Source of the DNA: Desulfobulbaceae bacterium UBA2273
Lineage (GTDB): Bacteria > Desulfobacterota > Desulfobulbia > Desulfobulbales > Desulfurivibrionaceae
NCBI GenBank assembly: GCA_002347095.1
Contig: DDWZ01000023.1
Coordinates: 62,001-126,000 of the forward strand
Length of the DNA stretch: 64,000 bases
Reading direction: 5' to 3'
In this document: piece by piece, positions 1 through 7,165 of the stretch
Layout: each line of letters begins with the position of its first letter
Numbering within the stretch: the first letter of the stretch is position 1
Made by a program: the position numbers and the translations under genes
The notes under the pieces: generated by a model
What the model was told of the DNA's origin: nothing
Databases searched by the model: none
What the model saw: the letters and a program-made list of their open reading frames with translations, nothing else

Positions 1-168
1 CAACAAGGTATCGGCAACGAGCAATTGCCTGCCCTCTACCTGCTGGGCGAGAAATATATTGGCGCCTTGCAGGAGCTGGGTCTTTCCGGAAACGCCAAGA
101 CCGTGGTCCTGCCCGCGGATCTGCCCGCAGCGCTCCAGGGGATGTTTGGCCTCAAGGTTGGAAAATGA
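1..168 (+). CDS. SPFH/band-7 (stomatin-like) protein, C-terminal end only
   Basis: The reading frame is open from the left edge and ends with TGA at 166-168, giving 55 residues. The tail contains LGEKYIGALQEL followed by NAKTVVLPADLPAALQG, the typical end of paraslipin/QmcA-type SPFH proteins, where a coiled-coil helix is followed by a short strand. These proteins form membrane-anchored oligomeric rings linked to protease control and membrane microdomains. The N-terminal membrane anchor and the SPFH domain lie outside the window, so the identity rests on the tail alone. Confidence 0.7.
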   Translation, partial: QQGIGNEQLPALYLLGEKYIGALQELGLSGNAKTVVLPADLPAALQGMFGLKVGK

Positions 169-305
169 CCTGCCGGTTGCTCGCTGCGGTTTCAGGCAAA
201 TACAGTTGACAGCACCACTCATCACCGTGGTACTTACAAAGAAGCAGGCATCAACAGGTGAAAGTGCGGGAAGTCTTTTCATAACCCCCAACAGAGGAGA
301 CAACC

Positions 306-515
306 ATGTCAGGAAGCGTCTACAAAATCATCGAAGTGGTGGGCACCAGCACCGAATCATGGGAAGCGGCGGCCCAAACGGCAATCGACACGGCGAGCAA
401 GAGCCTGAAGGATCTCCGGGTCGCCGAGGTCATCAAGCTGGACATGAAGATTGAAAACGGCAAGGTGACCGCCTACCGGGCCAGGGTTTCGCTTTCTTTC
501 AAGTACCATTCGTAA
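306..515 (+). CDS. dodecin family flavin-binding protein
   Basis: A 69-residue protein beginning MSGSVYKIIEVVGTS, the expected length for dodecin. It has the family layout: a first strand, an amphipathic helix carrying SWEAAAQTAIDTA with the conserved Trp that stacks on flavin, and two strands ending YRARVSLSFKY. Dodecins assemble into dodecameric hollow shells that bind and buffer FMN, riboflavin or lumichrome in the cytoplasm. AGAGGAG lies upstream of the ATG at a normal distance. It is a single gene with 137 bases of non-coding sequence before it. Confidence 0.93.
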   Translation: MSGSVYKIIEVVGTSTESWEAAAQTAIDTASKSLKDLRVAEVIKLDMKIENGKVTAYRARVSLSFKYHS

Positions 516-655
516 CCGCACCAGGCCAAGGGGGCACACGGATTGCACTGTCATCAGTGCCCCCTTCGCTCTTCCTCTCCAGGGCAAATTACCCGCGCGG
601 GATCGCCCCCTGCGGCCACCTTCCTTGATCCCTAAGACGAAATCAGCCCCAGCCA

Positions 656-1033
656 ATGATCTACCGCATAGCCGCCGACTGCGTCCTCCTGCTCCATCTC
701 GCCTTCACGCTTTTTGCCGTTTTGGGAGGCTTGCTGGTGCTGCGCCGCCCTTCCCTGCTGTGGCTGCATCTTGGCGCAGTGTTTTGGGGGGTGGCGATCG
801 AGTTGGCGGATTGGATCTGCCCGCTTACGCCGCTGGAAAATTTTCTGCGGGAAAGAGGCGGCGAGGCAGGCTATGCGGGAGGATTCATCGAGCATTACAT
901 CGGCCTGATTCTCTATCCCGAGAACCTGACCATTGCGCTGCGTTATTTGCTGGGCCTGGGGTTGGTGGCGGTGAACCTGCTCATCTACGGCTATATCTTC
1001 TGGATACGCCGCCGCAGGAAGCCCTTGGCTTAA
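656..1033 (+). CDS. DUF2784 family inner-membrane protein
   Basis: A 125-residue protein with about four hydrophobic segments: LLHLAFTLFAVLGGLLVL, the LHLGAVFWGVAIELAD stretch, the LYPENLTIALRYLLG segment and GLVAVNLLIYGYIFW, with a basic C-terminus (RRRRK). The pattern HLAF, WxxxxxELADWxCPLTPLE and GFIEHYI matches the DUF2784 family, which is widespread and of unknown function. No ribosome-binding site of note is visible. It stands alone between dodecin and a repeat-like intergenic region. Confidence 0.8.
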   Translation: MIYRIAADCVLLLHLAFTLFAVLGGLLVLRRPSLLWLHLGAVFWGVAIELADWICPLTPLENFLRERGGEAGYAGGFIEHYIGLILYPENLTIALRYLLGLGLVAVNLLIYGYIFWIRRRRKPLA

Positions 1034-1289
1034 AGCATTACCAGCCTTTCCTCCCCGATCCTCACGAGCGGACTAAAAAGCCTCTCCATTGCTTGCCCAA
1101 AGAAACGAACCCCAAAAAGGGCACCCCGACACTTGTCCCGCCACAGGCGGGATACCCGGAGTGTATGGCCCGCATGGGGTACTCCTCGATGCTGCCGGGG
1201 GTTTACACACTCGGCTAACGCCTCACACAGCGCAAAGCCCTTTTTCGGCAGCCTCTCCGGTGCTCGGCTGCGTGCCAATGGGGAAAAAA
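1034..1289. other. intergenic segment resembling a degenerate dispersed repeat; no gene
   Basis: This gap between two convergent genes has no credible coding frame. It holds GCCCAAAGAAACGAACC with CAAAAAGGGCACCCC just after it, followed by GC-rich short inverted segments (CCCGCCACAGGCGGG at about 1138-1152). From memory, the minus-strand string TTCGTTTCTTTGGGC recalls widely scattered proteobacterial repeat remnants. No second copy is present in the window, so the repeat call is an inference. A terminator follows at 1290-1330. Confidence 0.35.
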
Positions 1290-1330
1290 CTAAAAAAAAG
1301 CCCCCTTCCTCGGAAGAAGAAGGGGGCTTA
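1290..1330 (-). terminator. intrinsic terminator of the octaheme cytochrome gene
   Basis: On the minus strand a perfect 10-base-pair stem (1319-1328 with 1299-1308) and a 10-base loop are followed by a run of eight T. It lies 25 bases beyond the stop codon of the cytochrome gene. The plus-strand side lacks a good T-run, so it mainly serves the minus strand. Confidence 0.85.
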
Positions 1331-1354
1331 GGGAGGGTGCGGAAACCAGGAATA

Positions 1355-2797
1355 TTACTTCTTCATCCTGGCAGCGCCTTTTGTTTTCATGGGATCGCCC
1401 TTGTAGCCGAGAGCCTTCCAATCGAGACGGCCTTTTGCGGCGTGGCAGTCGTTGCACTTCAGGGCCTGGCTTGCCGGGGCAACCATGTGGTTGATCCGCC
1501 AGTACATGACGGTGGGGGCAAAATCGTAGCTGCCGCTGTATGCCAACCCGGAGGCCTCGCTGCCGGCCCTGGCCGCCTTGTTCCAGTCAAAATTCTTCCA
1601 GTAGGCATCCTTGTCTTCCTTGTTGGTCGGCCAGACCTTGGGAGTCAGGAAGTACTTGTTTTCCTTATCGTAGATCTGCTTTCCGGTATGCACCTTGAAG
1701 GGATAGATCTTGGCGGTCTTGTCCTTGATGCTGCCCGTAGGCGCATTCAACTCGGTGACCTTGGACGGATCGATCTTCTCGCCGCGCAGATAGACGGTGG
1801 CGTTACCGTTGTACCATTTATAGGTGGGCTTCACGTCTTTCTCCCACTTGAAATGGCCTTTCTTCTTGTCGTAGCCGTCGCGTTTCTCCGTGCCGAACAC
1901 CTGCTCGTCCACCTTGATGTCCTGACCGGCTGTGGACCAATCCCACTCCACCTTGGTGGGCATGGCCTTGGCAAAGGTGGGGATATGGCAGGTCTGGCAG
2001 GCCACGGTGGCGGTATGCGTGTTCAGCTTGGCATTCTTGTGGGGCTTGGCGTCATGACACTGGGTGCACTCCAGATGATTCTTGCCGCCGGGCGTGACGA
2101 TCATGGAGTTGCCCTTGATCTCATGCTTCTGGGTGGTGTGGCACTCGGTGCACTGAAAATTCAGGCCGTCGGAGCCCATGTGCACGTCAATGGCCTTGGT
2201 GGGATTGACCATGGACGAATCGATATCCCCGTGCTTGACGTTGTTGCCGCCGCCGCCAAAGCCATGGCAGGACACGCAATTTTTCTTGGCAGGCTTGCCG
2301 ACGCCCTGGGCCACGGCCACCAGATTAACGGGTTTGGCGTCCAACTCCGGGTTGCCGGTGAAGCCAAAGGGCATGCCGGCGGCGGGAGGCGCTTTCTTGT
2401 AGGTGCCGGTGGTGTCATGGCAGACCAGGCAATCCACCTTGTTCTTGTCGGTGAAATCGAAGGTGGCATCCTTCCAACCGTAGCTGATATGGCAACTCGT
2501 GCAACGGGGCCAGTTGGAATCAACGGAGATGCAAAAATTATTGATGGCGTTTTTCTTGCCCAGCGCGACCTTGCCCTTCTTGCCGGAGATCTCCTGCTCG
2601 CTGGCCCAGGTCCAGTGGGTGGTTTTCATGATGTCCGTTGCCGCGTCCGCATGGCACTCGAGACATTTCTTGGTCACATCCATGGGCGTGGCAAAAGGAC
2701 CGGTGATCGCCTTGTGCGCCTCACCGGCATAGGCCGATCCGCCGACCACCACAGCCGACGCAACCAGCATTGCCGAGAATACACGGGATTTTTTCAT
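1355..2797 (-). CDS. octaheme c-type cytochrome, tetrathionate reductase (OTR) family
   Basis: A 480-residue secreted cytochrome. A Sec signal peptide (MKKSRVF, hydrophobic core, SAYAG) ends near residue 24. Eight CXXCH heme motifs are present: CLECH 45-49, CTSCH 99-103, CLVCH 123-127, CVSCH 164-168, CTECH 206-210, CTQCH 234-238, CQTCH 257-261 and CNDCH 448-452. Spacing and the long heme-free C-terminal half match octaheme tetrathionate reductase-type proteins, periplasmic enzymes able to reduce tetrathionate, nitrite or hydroxylamine in vitro. AGGAGGAG lies upstream of the start. The gene is monocistronic and has its own terminator. The natural substrate in this organism cannot be read from sequence. 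Confidence 0.92.
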   Translation of the reverse strand: MKKSRVFSAMLVASAVVVGGSAYAGEAHKAITGPFATPMDVTKKCLECHADAATDIMKTTHWTWASEQEISGKKGKVALGKKNAINNFCISVDSNWPRCTSCHISYGWKDATFDFTDKNKVDCLVCHDTTGTYKKAPPAAGMPFGFTGNPELDAKPVNLVAVAQGVGKPAKKNCVSCHGFGGGGNNVKHGDIDSSMVNPTKAIDVHMGSDGLNFQCTECHTTQKHEIKGNSMIVTPGGKNHLECTQCHDAKPHKNAKLNTHTATVACQTCHIPTFAKAMPTKVEWDWSTAGQDIKVDEQVFGTEKRDGYDKKKGHFKWEKDVKPTYKWYNGNATVYLRGEKIDPSKVTELNAPTGSIKDKTAKIYPFKVHTGKQIYDKENKYFLTPKVWPTNKEDKDAYWKNFDWNKAARAGSEASGLAYSGSYDFAPTVMYWRINHMVAPASQALKCNDCHAAKGRLDWKALGYKGDPMKTKGAARMKK

Positions 2798-3138
2798 AGC
2801 CTTTTTCTCCTCCTTATAAAAAATGAACGGTTACTCTTCCCCTTTCCTGGCCCCATGACAGAGGCGATATAGGCAGCATATTGCGGTTACAAGAAGCAAA
2901 TTGGGTGCCAGGCCCCAACAAAACAAGCAAAGGGATGAATTCGCGTGATAAAAGCAAGGCCAAGGGGCTCTGCGCCACCAGGAAAGGGGCGCAATGTAAT
3001 TTGACCAGGAGGGGTGAACACGGGATAACGCAGGAGAACAACAAGAAAAAACAACACAAGGCCGCAAAATATCTTGCGCCCGTTACCGCGAACCGGGCGG
3101 AGTATTGCCCTGATTTTGGCAGATCGATCGCCCGAGCG
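2798..3138. other. intergenic region; leader of the octaheme cytochrome gene
   Basis: These 341 bases lie between the cytochrome start (2797) and the stop of the upstream PP-loop gene. I see the ribosome-binding site of the cytochrome gene but no convincing promoter, terminator or small gene. A plus-strand open frame crosses it but runs antisense into the PP-loop gene and has no homology that I recognise. Confidence 0.4.
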
Positions 3139-3888
3139 CTATACGCGCCGGTTGCCGGGAGGAAAACAGAGAGCCGCCTCGCGGACCCGACCGGCCAGGC
3201 GATGCTCAATATACTGGCCAACCAGGGGGAGCATGTCGTCGAGGTACTGACCGATCTCCTTTTCCGTTGCCGTGGTCAGGGTCTGGCAGAATAGACATTT
3301 CCGCTCGCCCCCGCCCGTGGAGGGCAGGCCGAAATCCTCCAGCACATGCCGGGTGATCATCTGGTCGTCAAAATCCTCGTAGACCGGGAAGGTGGTGTTG
3401 ATCCCGAACCGGGCCGACAGCTCCCGGATCTTTTCCATGAAAACCGGGGTCTGCTCGGGGTAATGCCCCTGCTTCTTGGTATAGCCGGCCACGAAATGGG
3501 GGACGAAATGCTCATGGCAATAGACGATGGCCCGGGCGTGCATCCCGAGTTTACAGGCCACGCAGACAAGATTTTTCCCGTTGTAGCGGGGCATCATTTC
3601 CTCATAACGGTCGAGCCACAGCCCCTGAAACATCCGGCCCATGTCAAGCTCCACCATTTCGGCCTCCGGAATCTTCTTGGGATCGGAGGCATTGGCCAGC
3701 AGGATTTTGTGCGCGGCCAGAAAACGGTTTCTGGGAAAATCGGCAAAGCGGCCCATGCCGTTGAGCATGTGGAGGAGATGGATGCGCACCGGCCTGGGCA
3801 GGCCGGGATGATGACCGGCGCTGGCCAGGGCATAGAGGGCGAGGGAATCCGTCCCTCCGGAATATAAGATCGCCAGTTCCTGCTGCAT
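3139..3888 (-). CDS. PP-loop (adenine nucleotide alpha-hydrolase) ATPase with extra Cys motifs
   Basis: A 249-residue protein with the PP-loop signature YSGGTDS at residues 9-15, which binds ATP and releases pyrophosphate in N-type ATP-pyrophosphatases (QueC, TilS, asparagine synthetase-like enzymes). Further on are CVACKLGMHA and KCLFCQTL, pairs of cysteines that could bind zinc or an iron-sulfur cluster. The ATG at 3888 has AGGAGA six bases before it; an ATG at 3894 also fits and overlaps the upstream stop as ATGA. It is coupled to the RibD-like reductase upstream, which suggests that the two act on one small molecule or nucleobase. It does not match QueC, TilS or ThiI clearly; function unknown. 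Confidence 0.75.
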   Translation of the reverse strand: MQQELAILYSGGTDSLALYALASAGHHPGLPRPVRIHLLHMLNGMGRFADFPRNRFLAAHKILLANASDPKKIPEAEMVELDMGRMFQGLWLDRYEEMMPRYNGKNLVCVACKLGMHARAIVYCHEHFVPHFVAGYTKKQGHYPEQTPVFMEKIRELSARFGINTTFPVYEDFDDQMITRHVLEDFGLPSTGGGERKCLFCQTLTTATEKEIGQYLDDMLPLVGQYIEHRLAGRVREAALCFPPGNRRV

Positions 3889-3890
3889 GG

Positions 3891-4535
3891 TCATTCTCCT
3901 TTGCCTACCCGGTATTTCAAAAAGACTTCCCCGGTTGGTGCTGCCTCGCACGAAACCAGGGCCAGCGGCAGAAACGGCTCCCCCAGCGGCTCAGGGCCGC
4001 CACACAGGGAGGGTGCCCCCTGAGCTCCGGAAATCTTCGGGGTCAGGGTGAGGAGAATCTCATCGACAACCCCTTGCCGCAGGCAGGCGAAGTTCAACCC
4101 GCCGCCGCCTTCGATCAGCACCGAGGCCGCGCCGAGTTGTGCCAGATGGGCAAGGGCCGCGGCCAGGGAAAGCCCCCCTCCGGATGCAGACGGCAGGGGG
4201 ACGACCTGGGCCAGCGCACCCAGCCTGTGCCGCAAGCCGGCAGCCGTTGCCGACCCGGTAAAGATAAGGGGAGGCTCCCCGTGCTGGAAAACTTTTTTCC
4301 CCACCACGGGAATATCGCCGGACTCGGTGATGAACCCCCTGATCCGGTGGGGCAAAAGAACCCCCTCCGGCCCCCGCATCTCCGGATCGCCCTGGCGCAA
4401 GGTTTCCGCGCCCAACAGGCTGGCATCGCTTGCCGCCCGCATCCTTTCGAGCAACCCGCGATCAAGCGGGCTGCCGGTAAGGCCGGGGCCGATGCGTCCG
4501 CAGATGGTGCTGGCCGCGATGATGGTTACTTTCAC
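3891..4535 (-). CDS. RibD C-terminal-like (dihydrofolate reductase-fold) reductase
   Basis: A 214-residue stand-alone RibD_C domain protein. It shows the N-terminal MKVTIIAASTICGRI strand, the DASLLGAETLRQGDPEM motif (typical D-x-x-L-x-G-x-x-T) and, near residues 140-147, LIEGGGGL, the glycine-rich NADPH-binding segment. Such proteins reduce ribosylamino-pyrimidines in riboflavin synthesis or related small substrates. There is no deaminase domain and no rib gene nearby, so a riboflavin role is not implied. The stop overlaps a possible start of the downstream PP-loop gene, arguing for coupled translation. Confidence 0.8.
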   Translation of the reverse strand: MKVTIIAASTICGRIGPGLTGSPLDRGLLERMRAASDASLLGAETLRQGDPEMRGPEGVLLPHRIRGFITESGDIPVVGKKVFQHGEPPLIFTGSATAAGLRHRLGALAQVVPLPSASGGGLSLAAALAHLAQLGAASVLIEGGGGLNFACLRQGVVDEILLTLTPKISGAQGAPSLCGGPEPLGEPFLPLALVSCEAAPTGEVFLKYRVGKGE

Positions 4536-4640
4536 GTTGCCCCTCTTGAAAAGAGCCTACAGGTTTTCATTGACAAGATGGGCCTTTTTTCCCATAGAGT
4601 CAAGCAACCACGACACTCGAAAAACCTCCGCCCGTTGCCA

Positions 4641-5612
4641 ATGAGAATACCCATGCCGCCGACCTTCCGTTCAAGCCTCGTCAACCTGCACCACATCAAT
4701 TTTCAGGATTTCAGCAACAGCCTGACCCCGGAAGAAGCACGGGAACCAAGCCCTGCGCTGCTGGATTCCGTTGCCCGAGCCGGGATTCTCCACCCGCCCA
4801 TCCTCAGGGAACAGGGGCGAACCAGCATGGAGATCGTCACGGGCCGCAGACGGCTGCTGGCGGCCCAGCAAACCCTGCACTCCATCTCGACCATCTGCCT
4901 GGTTCTGCCGGCGGATACCCTGCCCGCGGAAACCCTGGCCATCAATCTGGAAGACACCGTGCTCCGGGGCGACATTTCCGTGGTCGAGCAGGCGATCTTT
5001 TTCCAAAAGATCCTCGCCCACCTGGATGAGAACGAGGCGGCCCAAAGGTTTCTCCCCGTTCTGGGACTGGAACCCCACCGCCATCATCTGCACAGCCTGT
5101 TGCCGCTGCTGCGGCTTGAAGAACACCTGCTCACCGCGCTCCACGAAGGCCGATTGCATGAAGGGGTGGCCAGGGAATTGCTGGCCCTGAACTTCACCGA
5201 CCGCCTCTCCCTCTATGAGGTCATGGAGATTCTGAGCCTCAGCGTCAGCAACCAAAAAAAAATCACCATTTCCTGCCGGGAGCTGGCAGCCAGGCACAAC
5301 ACCTCGGTCATGGCCCTGCTCAGCCAGCCCGAGGTGCGGGAAATCCTTGACCCGCAGGAGACCAACATCCCCCAAAAAACAGCCCGGCTCATGCAGTGGC
5401 TCACCGAACAACGCTTCCCGAACCTCACCGAGGCGGAACAGGAATTCCGCGCCTTTGCCGCCGCGCTCAAGCTGCCCAACGGGGTGGCCCTCAATCACTC
5501 GCCCTCCTTTGAACAGGATCAGGTGCACCTCACCATCCCCTTTACCAATCGGGAAGCGCTGCGCACAACCTGGCCGCTCATCGCCGACGCCTTGAAGGCG
5601 CACGAGGGCTAG
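4641..5612 (+). CDS. ParB/RepB N-terminal-domain-like protein
   Basis: A 323-residue protein. The first ~110 residues resemble the ParB N-terminal domain: a domain starting VNLHHINFQDF, then LLDSVARAGILHPPIL and the EIVTGRRRLLAAQ motif (equivalent to the GERRxxA CTP-binding loop of ParB), then LAINLEDTVLRGDISVVEQA. The middle (residues ~120-230) is helical and could include the helix-turn-helix. No ParA or parS is visible, so it is more likely a ParB-like regulator than the chromosomal segregation protein. The start is uncertain (ATG at 4641 or 4653; no clear Shine-Dalgarno). The TAG stop shares CTAG with the convergent gene. Confidence 0.7.
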   Translation: MRIPMPPTFRSSLVNLHHINFQDFSNSLTPEEAREPSPALLDSVARAGILHPPILREQGRTSMEIVTGRRRLLAAQQTLHSISTICLVLPADTLPAETLAINLEDTVLRGDISVVEQAIFFQKILAHLDENEAAQRFLPVLGLEPHRHHLHSLLPLLRLEEHLLTALHEGRLHEGVARELLALNFTDRLSLYEVMEILSLSVSNQKKITISCRELAARHNTSVMALLSQPEVREILDPQETNIPQKTARLMQWLTEQRFPNLTEAEQEFRAFAAALKLPNGVALNHSPSFEQDQVHLTIPFTNREALRTTWPLIADALKAHEG

Positions 5613-7165
5613 CCGGCCAGGTTGGTTCTGATGGCCAGGATCGTGTCTATATTTTCAAAAAAGAGATCCACCAGAATCGGGTCGAAATGCACGCCGCGTT
5701 CCGCGCGGATAAGATCAAGGATAGCCTCCATCTCCCAGGCCTGCCGGTAAGTACGGTCACTGCCCAGGGCGTCAAAGACATCGGCAAGGGCGGTGATTCT
5801 GGCGCTGATGTGGATATCCTCCCCTTTCAAGCCCTTGGGATACCCGCTGCCGTCAAACTTTTCGTGATGCTGCATGGCAATGACGATCGCGGCCTTGACA
5901 ACCTCCCGGTCGGAAAGACCCAGCATCTCCTGGGCCCGGCTGGTATGGGTCTTCATAATCTCAAACTCGGCAGCGGTGAGCGGCCCGGTTTTGTTGAGAA
6001 TGGCATCGGGGATGGCGACTTTGCCGACATCATGCATGGAGGAGGCAAGACGGATCACCTCCACCTCCCGCGGGCTCATGCCATGTTTTTCCGCGAGCAG
6101 CCGGCTGTATTCCGCCACCCGATGGACATGGTTGCCGGTCTCAAGGGAACGCATCTCGGCAAGCTGGCCCAGGGTATAGATGATCTCCTTCTGGGTTCCC
6201 TCAATTTCCTGGGTTAAAAGCACATTTTCGTAGGCCACCTGGACGTTGCCGCAAAAAACCTCGATCATCCTGCGGTCAAGCTCGCTGAGATCGCGCCAGC
6301 CCTCGAGATAGATAACCGTTTCCTCCCCGCGCTCACTGCAAAAATACCCGATGTACCGGTTGTCCTGGCAGATGGATTGCTTGAGCGCCGTGGCCTGCTG
6401 GACATAGGCAAGAACCTTGGCCGGCAAATCTCCCCCAACCTCGGCATCGAGATACGATTCGTAGACCCCGGTGGCGGCAAGCATCTTGAAACTGCCCTGG
6501 ATATTGGCCACCGCGATCCCGGAAGTCCGGCAATAAAGGGCGTTTTCACTGAGATGGAGGATGGCGACCAGTTGGGTAAGAACCCCGCTGGCCAGATTGG
6601 TGACCGAACGGAGGCGGCAGATGGAGGTGGCCGCATCGATGATCTTTTCCAACCCCTTGCGGTTGGCTTCGATGGTAAGGATGTCCCGGTAGGAGCGCAG
6701 GGAAGCCACCATGGTGGTGAAGAGCTTCTGGGCGGTAAGCTCGGTTTTCTCCTTGTAATCATTGATGTCATACTCAATGATCACCTTCTCCGCCGGCGCC
6801 TGGCCGGGCTGGCCGGTGCGCAGGATGATCCGGACAAAGGAATTTTTCAGCTCCTCCCGGATATGGCGGACCACATCGAGTCCGGCATCATTTTTTTCCA
6901 TGACCACGTCAAGAAAAATGATGGCGGTGTCGGGATGCTCGGCAATGAGTTCCCTGGCCTCCCTCCCGGAATAGGCGTGCAGAAAGAGCAGCCTTTTGTT
7001 CTCGTAGGAAAAGTCGGCAAGAACCAATTTGGTGACGGCATGCACCTCTTCCTCGTCGTCAACCACCAGCACCTTCCAGGTGCCGTTGGCCCCGGGCTGT
7101 TGCCCGGAAGAACCAGGCCCCTCCGGCTCATCCGCAAAAAAAACCGCCTCATGTGACTCCACCAT
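5609..7165 (-). CDS. response regulator with DUF3369-like middle region and HD-GYP phosphodiesterase domain
   Basis: A 518-residue protein. An N-terminal receiver domain (VLVVDDEEEVH at about 31, FLDVV acceptor Asp at about 84) is followed by a middle DUF3369-type domain (about 160-300) and a C-terminal HD-GYP domain with HDVGKV near 378 and HHEKFDGSGYPKGL near 433. HD-GYP domains hydrolyse c-di-GMP. The ATG at 7165 was chosen because GGGGGG lies just before it; it overlaps the end of the upstream kinase by 17 bases, so the two are very likely a cognate pair. The stop overlaps the convergent ParB-like gene by four bases. Confidence 0.9.
   Translation of the reverse strand: MVESHEAVFFADEPEGPGSSGQQPGANGTWKVLVVDDEEEVHAVTKLVLADFSYENKRLLFLHAYSGREARELIAEHPDTAIIFLDVVMEKNDAGLDVVRHIREELKNSFVRIILRTGQPGQAPAEKVIIEYDINDYKEKTELTAQKLFTTMVASLRSYRDILTIEANRKGLEKIIDAATSICRLRSVTNLASGVLTQLVAILHLSENALYCRTSGIAVANIQGSFKMLAATGVYESYLDAEVGGDLPAKVLAYVQQATALKQSICQDNRYIGYFCSERGEETVIYLEGWRDLSELDRRMIEVFCGNVQVAYENVLLTQEIEGTQKEIIYTLGQLAEMRSLETGNHVHRVAEYSRLLAEKHGMSPREVEVIRLASSMHDVGKVAIPDAILNKTGPLTAAEFEIMKTHTSRAQEMLGLSDREVVKAAIVIAMQHHEKFDGSGYPKGLKGEDIHISARITALADVFDALGSDRTYRQAWEMEAILDLIRAERGVHFDPILVDLFFENIDTILAIRTNLAG

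Noticed and set aside
1133..2872. Long plus-strand open frame opposite the octaheme cytochrome
   Set aside because: It is antisense to a gene with eight CXXCH motifs and a signal peptide; the translation is low-complexity Gly/Leu/Val and has no recognisable domain.
2881..3294. Plus-strand frame across the cytochrome/PP-loop gap
   Set aside because: Runs antisense into the PP-loop gene, no ribosome-binding site, no homology recognised.
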